Assembly: GCA_021781185.1 (NCBI GenBank)
Contig: JAJXXI010000083.1
Location: forward strand, 1 to 7,642
DNA length: 7,642 bases
Direction of reading: 5' to 3'
Source of the DNA: a bacterium
GTDB lineage: Bacteria > Verrucomicrobiota > Verrucomicrobiia > Limisphaerales > UBA11358
Below are positions 6,501 through 7,642 of this stretch, one piece after another; the first letter of the stretch is position 1; the number at the start of each line of letters is the position of its first letter. The translations under genes were made by a program, and so were the position numbers. The notes under the pieces are model-generated. The model searched no databases. It was not told where the DNA came from and worked only from the letters and a program-made list of their open reading frames with translations.

Positions 6501-7172
6501 GCCCGCTACTGGTCTTTCGGCAGCACGACGAAGGGCACCGATCCGCACAACAGCGGTTCCAAGACGTCAGGAATCCAGATGATTGATTCCTATGCGGGCG
6601 ATGGAACCCCGGACTTCTCCGGCCCGAACTGGGGAGATTGGAAGAACACATTCAACTTCACCAACGGCACGGAATATCAGGTGGTAACAATCATCGCCCC
6701 CAATACCGGCATGGCCTACTTCTACGTGAACGGCATGCTGATTACCAACGCGGCTCCATCGGCGGCGTTCCTGAGCACGTCGGTCAATGACACGGTGGAC
6801 TGGCTCGGTGTCTCGCTGTATGCGGACAGCCCGTTGGCGGGCTGGATCAATCAACTGGCGATTTATGAGGGTGTGCTTTCTCCCTCGCAAATCGCGTCCG
6901 ATTACGCGGCCGGACAATCCGTGTTCCTCCCGCCCTTCACGGTCTCAACTAATGTTGTCCCGGTGACGTTCAGCGTCAGCACCGGCAACTTGAATCTTGT
7001 CTGGCCGCCGGACCATCAGGGTTGGGCGTTGCAGGTGCAAACCAACACGTTGAGCGTGGGCCTGGGCACCAACTGGGTGACCGTCCTTGGCTCAACCACG
7101 GTCACCAACATGAGCATCCCGATCAGCACGCTGACCGGCTCCGTGTTCTATCGCCTGATGTATCAGCCATAA
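3585..7172 (+). CDS. large secreted multidomain protein: duplicated domain, Ig-like repeats and LamG, 1195 aa
   Basis: This is an exported, probably adhesive or carbohydrate/polymer-binding protein with no catalytic motif seen. Signal peptide 1-26 ends ASA-AD. Domain copy 1 spans about 28-278: DFAGAPG 47-53, NWNNL 58-62, IPYANYNIYCYF 142-153, GGNYAVFSNLT 225-235, RFKVAGFQIV 268-277. Ig-like (Big_2-type) domains follow at about 282-372 and 373-465, with TDPNVATVSATGLLTPGTNGT typical of that fold. Copy 2 spans about 470-695 (DLSGAPG 489-495, YWNNL 500-504, VPFASYDVYFYF 582-593, YGNYIKFSGLT 651-661, RVRLAGFQLV 685-694), again followed by two Ig-like domains (698-791, 792-884). A LamG/concanavalin-like domain covers about 890-1112 (SVGGANGTV, DVSIEMWCGR, MAYFYVNGMLI, GWINQLAIYEGVLS). 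The last 80 residues (NLNLVWPPDHQGWALQVQTN...SVFYRLMYQP) are a tail I recall from many Verrucomicrobiota secreted proteins. There is no PEP-CTERM signal. It is probably co-transcribed with the preceding gene. No Shine-Dalgarno precedes the ATG. Confidence 0.92.
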   Translation: MKISRISKLVLGASLLCAGLISSASAADIVGFSISSPKYQNLMSAGDFAGAPGAWTNNWNNLLASSDGSGADITLADGSVSNSAGNIINGMSVVFHPTGSGGGIYNRGSGTFTNDQKMYIDVDDAYGCSGFSQYGYIDITNIPYANYNIYCYFRPDNGNGSGNTRGGFWVITNTPSGSQRYYIQNQSNDVAQTQEPVPSNTGGNYVQTFTTSISSGGAAWSSIQGGNYAVFSNLTNSWTRIWFAGLGNGSGAVDDLGNYVNGGSAAVRFKVAGFQIVQVPSGLATNLYLQNPNLTLHAGNPSGTQLTVLADLDTGATGVDKTTASGIAYSVTDPNVATVSATGLLTPGTNGTANLIVSYQGISLTNPITVIGPTALSISVAKTNLLYGGGQGDTTTVTLYANFSDANNVVVNGYKFVSFGGSAGVVSANTNGVLTAVGVGTFSVTGNYAGASVTTNNIGLVTAYSAPGSVAALSVDITDSSAHGMTFHDLSGAPGARVSYWNNLVVPSSGNVTNEIINPVDYHGNALAGTLVQWIPNNPVDSHYAYTQGTLTTNESVMFGAIFDQGMNNGTSYNSQIVVSNVPFASYDVYFYFENDNSANGTNRPGQVTINGVTQYRINSMSYPAMPDNNGNGYVQAQTTGLPASVAGISYGNYIKFSGLTDPDLNVTWGAVGQDYIGDAAVVTRVRLAGFQLVKSLDGLAATNIYLQSAVPGLLPGSPATHSLLVLADFSDGTIGGNITALSGVNYSSSDANVFQVDANGVITSGQTPGTADLTVKYQTNTLVVSVTNLAPTSVTVGALPNTVYLDGVLGVQPAKATLLATFPGHANADISGFNSVSYVDQGAAAATLNSDGSITANSQGTAGLGASYLGTTYVTPNAFTVSSINNSPVLKHLYTFTNTTQVIDSVGGANGTVYPPLGANQPITLDGSRAIFPGDGTYANCPYIALPSGLINQMGDVSIEMWCGRSQLNAWARYWSFGSTTKGTDPHNSGSKTSGIQMIDSYAGDGTPDFSGPNWGDWKNTFNFTNGTEYQVVTIIAPNTGMAYFYVNGMLITNAAPSAAFLSTSVNDTVDWLGVSLYADSPLAGWINQLAIYEGVLSPSQIASDYAAGQSVFLPPFTVSTNVVPVTFSVSTGNLNLVWPPDHQGWALQVQTNTLSVGLGTNWVTVLGSTTVTNMSIPISTLTGSVFYRLMYQP

Positions 7173-7183
7173 TCCAGATTCAT

Positions 7184-7230
7184 CCGGTCCGCCGCAGTGA
7201 AAGCGTTGGAACTGCGGCGGACCGGGGTTT
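7184..7230 (+). terminator. rho-independent-type terminator hairpin after the 1195-aa gene
   Basis: CCGGTCCGCCGCAGT (7184-7198) and ACTGCGGCGGACCGG (7211-7225) are perfect 15-bp inverted arms around a 12-nt loop, starting 11 bp after the stop codon. Only GGTTT follows, so the U tract is short. The stem is very GC-rich and well placed to end the exported-protein transcript before the pseudopilin gene, 46 bp further on. Confidence 0.8.
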
Positions 7231-7271
7231 GCCAGTCAAATAATAAAATTCCGTCGTTCCGCTGTCCCGTT

Positions 7272-7642
7272 ATGTTCAAGTCTCATTCAAAAAAGCCTGC
7301 CTTCACCCTCATCGAACTGCTGGTGGTCATTGCGATCATTGCCATTCTGGCGGCCATGCTGCTGCCGGCGTTGTCGAAGGCGAAGCAAAAGGCCCTGCAA
7401 ATTTCCTGCCTGAACAATTTCAAACAATTGACACTCGGCTGGATCATGTATTCGGGTGACAACCAGGAGAAGCTGATCAGCAACAACCGATATTCAGTCA
7501 ACGGTCATGTCTATGATACGACACTGCCTGCCACGTCTGACTATTGGTGCCCTGGCGATGTTCAATTTCCCGGTCCGGCGGTTAATAGCGATTTTATTAA
7601 AGTTGGAACGCTTTATCCGTTCATCAAATCTGTGGCCGCGTA
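7272..7642 (+). CDS. type II secretion / type IV pilin-like pseudopilin (N-terminal part, runs off the window)
   Basis: This is a prepilin-type protein, inserted in the inner membrane and processed by a prepilin peptidase. The first 123 codons are present. A short basic leader [10 protein letters not shown] precedes [20 protein letters not shown], the class III signal, with cleavage expected before Phe11 and the conserved Glu at mature position 5. [38 protein letters not shown] then follows, the pattern of the very numerous PVC-group pseudopilin-like proteins whose C-terminal part is often a DUF1559-like or H-X9-DG-type domain; that part lies outside the window. The residue before the cleavage site is Ala rather than the usual Gly. 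The ATG has no Shine-Dalgarno; an AT-rich patch at 7238-7249 could contribute to a promoter. It is separated from the preceding gene by the strong hairpin, so it is probably its own transcript. Confidence 0.92.
   Translation, partial: MFKSHSKKPAFTLIELLVVIAIIAILAAMLLPALSKAKQKALQISCLNNFKQLTLGWIMYSGDNQEKLISNNRYSVNGHVYDTTLPATSDYWCPGDVQFPGPAVNSDFIKVGTLYPFIKSVAA

Overview
The window looks like chromosomal DNA of a moderately GC-rich Verrucomicrobiota bacterium, probably near Pedosphaera/Limisphaerales. This is inferred from lineage-typical proteins, not from a marker gene. The clues are a PEP-CTERM exported protein, a very long secreted Ig/LamG-type protein ending in a 'LNLVWP..HQGWALQVQTN...GTNWV...SVFYRL' tail, and a pseudopilin starting with the [20 protein letters not shown] / LPALSKAK pattern that is very common in the PVC group. 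Several starts also lack a Shine-Dalgarno sequence.

Left part (1-1403): a possible last few codons of a gene running in from the left, one small minus-strand gene for a 77-residue hypothetical protein (327-560), long gene-poor spacers with repeat-like and hairpin-forming DNA, and a complete tRNA-Arg(CCU) gene with encoded CCA (1040-1115).

Middle (1404-2700): a LacI/GalR-family regulator on the minus strand, divergent from the exported-protein genes. The divergent spacer holds a perfect 9+9 bp inverted repeat (2531-2552), a good operator candidate. It also holds a 14-codon upstream reading frame with its own GAGG ribosome binding site, whose stop codon overlaps the start of the next gene (ATGA).

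Right part (2697-7172): two exported proteins in tandem. The first (273 aa) has a signal peptide, one copy of a roughly 210-250 residue beta-rich domain, and a C-terminal VPEPST sorting signal. The second (1195 aa) has a signal peptide, two further copies of that domain, each followed by two bacterial-Ig-like domains (an internal duplication of about 420 residues), then a LamG/concanavalin-like domain and a lineage-typical tail without PEP-CTERM. A perfect 15-bp terminator hairpin follows. The start of a type II secretion-like pseudopilin gene then runs off the right end.

Taken together, the regulator, the two cell-surface or secreted proteins with a shared module and the pseudopilin suggest a surface or extracellular-polymer locus under possible control by a sugar-type regulator. 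No catalytic enzyme is visible, so the substrate or function cannot be named. The main candidate for something undescribed is the shared domain with the 'AGAPG...WNN ... YD.YFYF ... GNYVKFSGLT ... RLKVGGFQLV' signature, together with the coupled upstream ORF.
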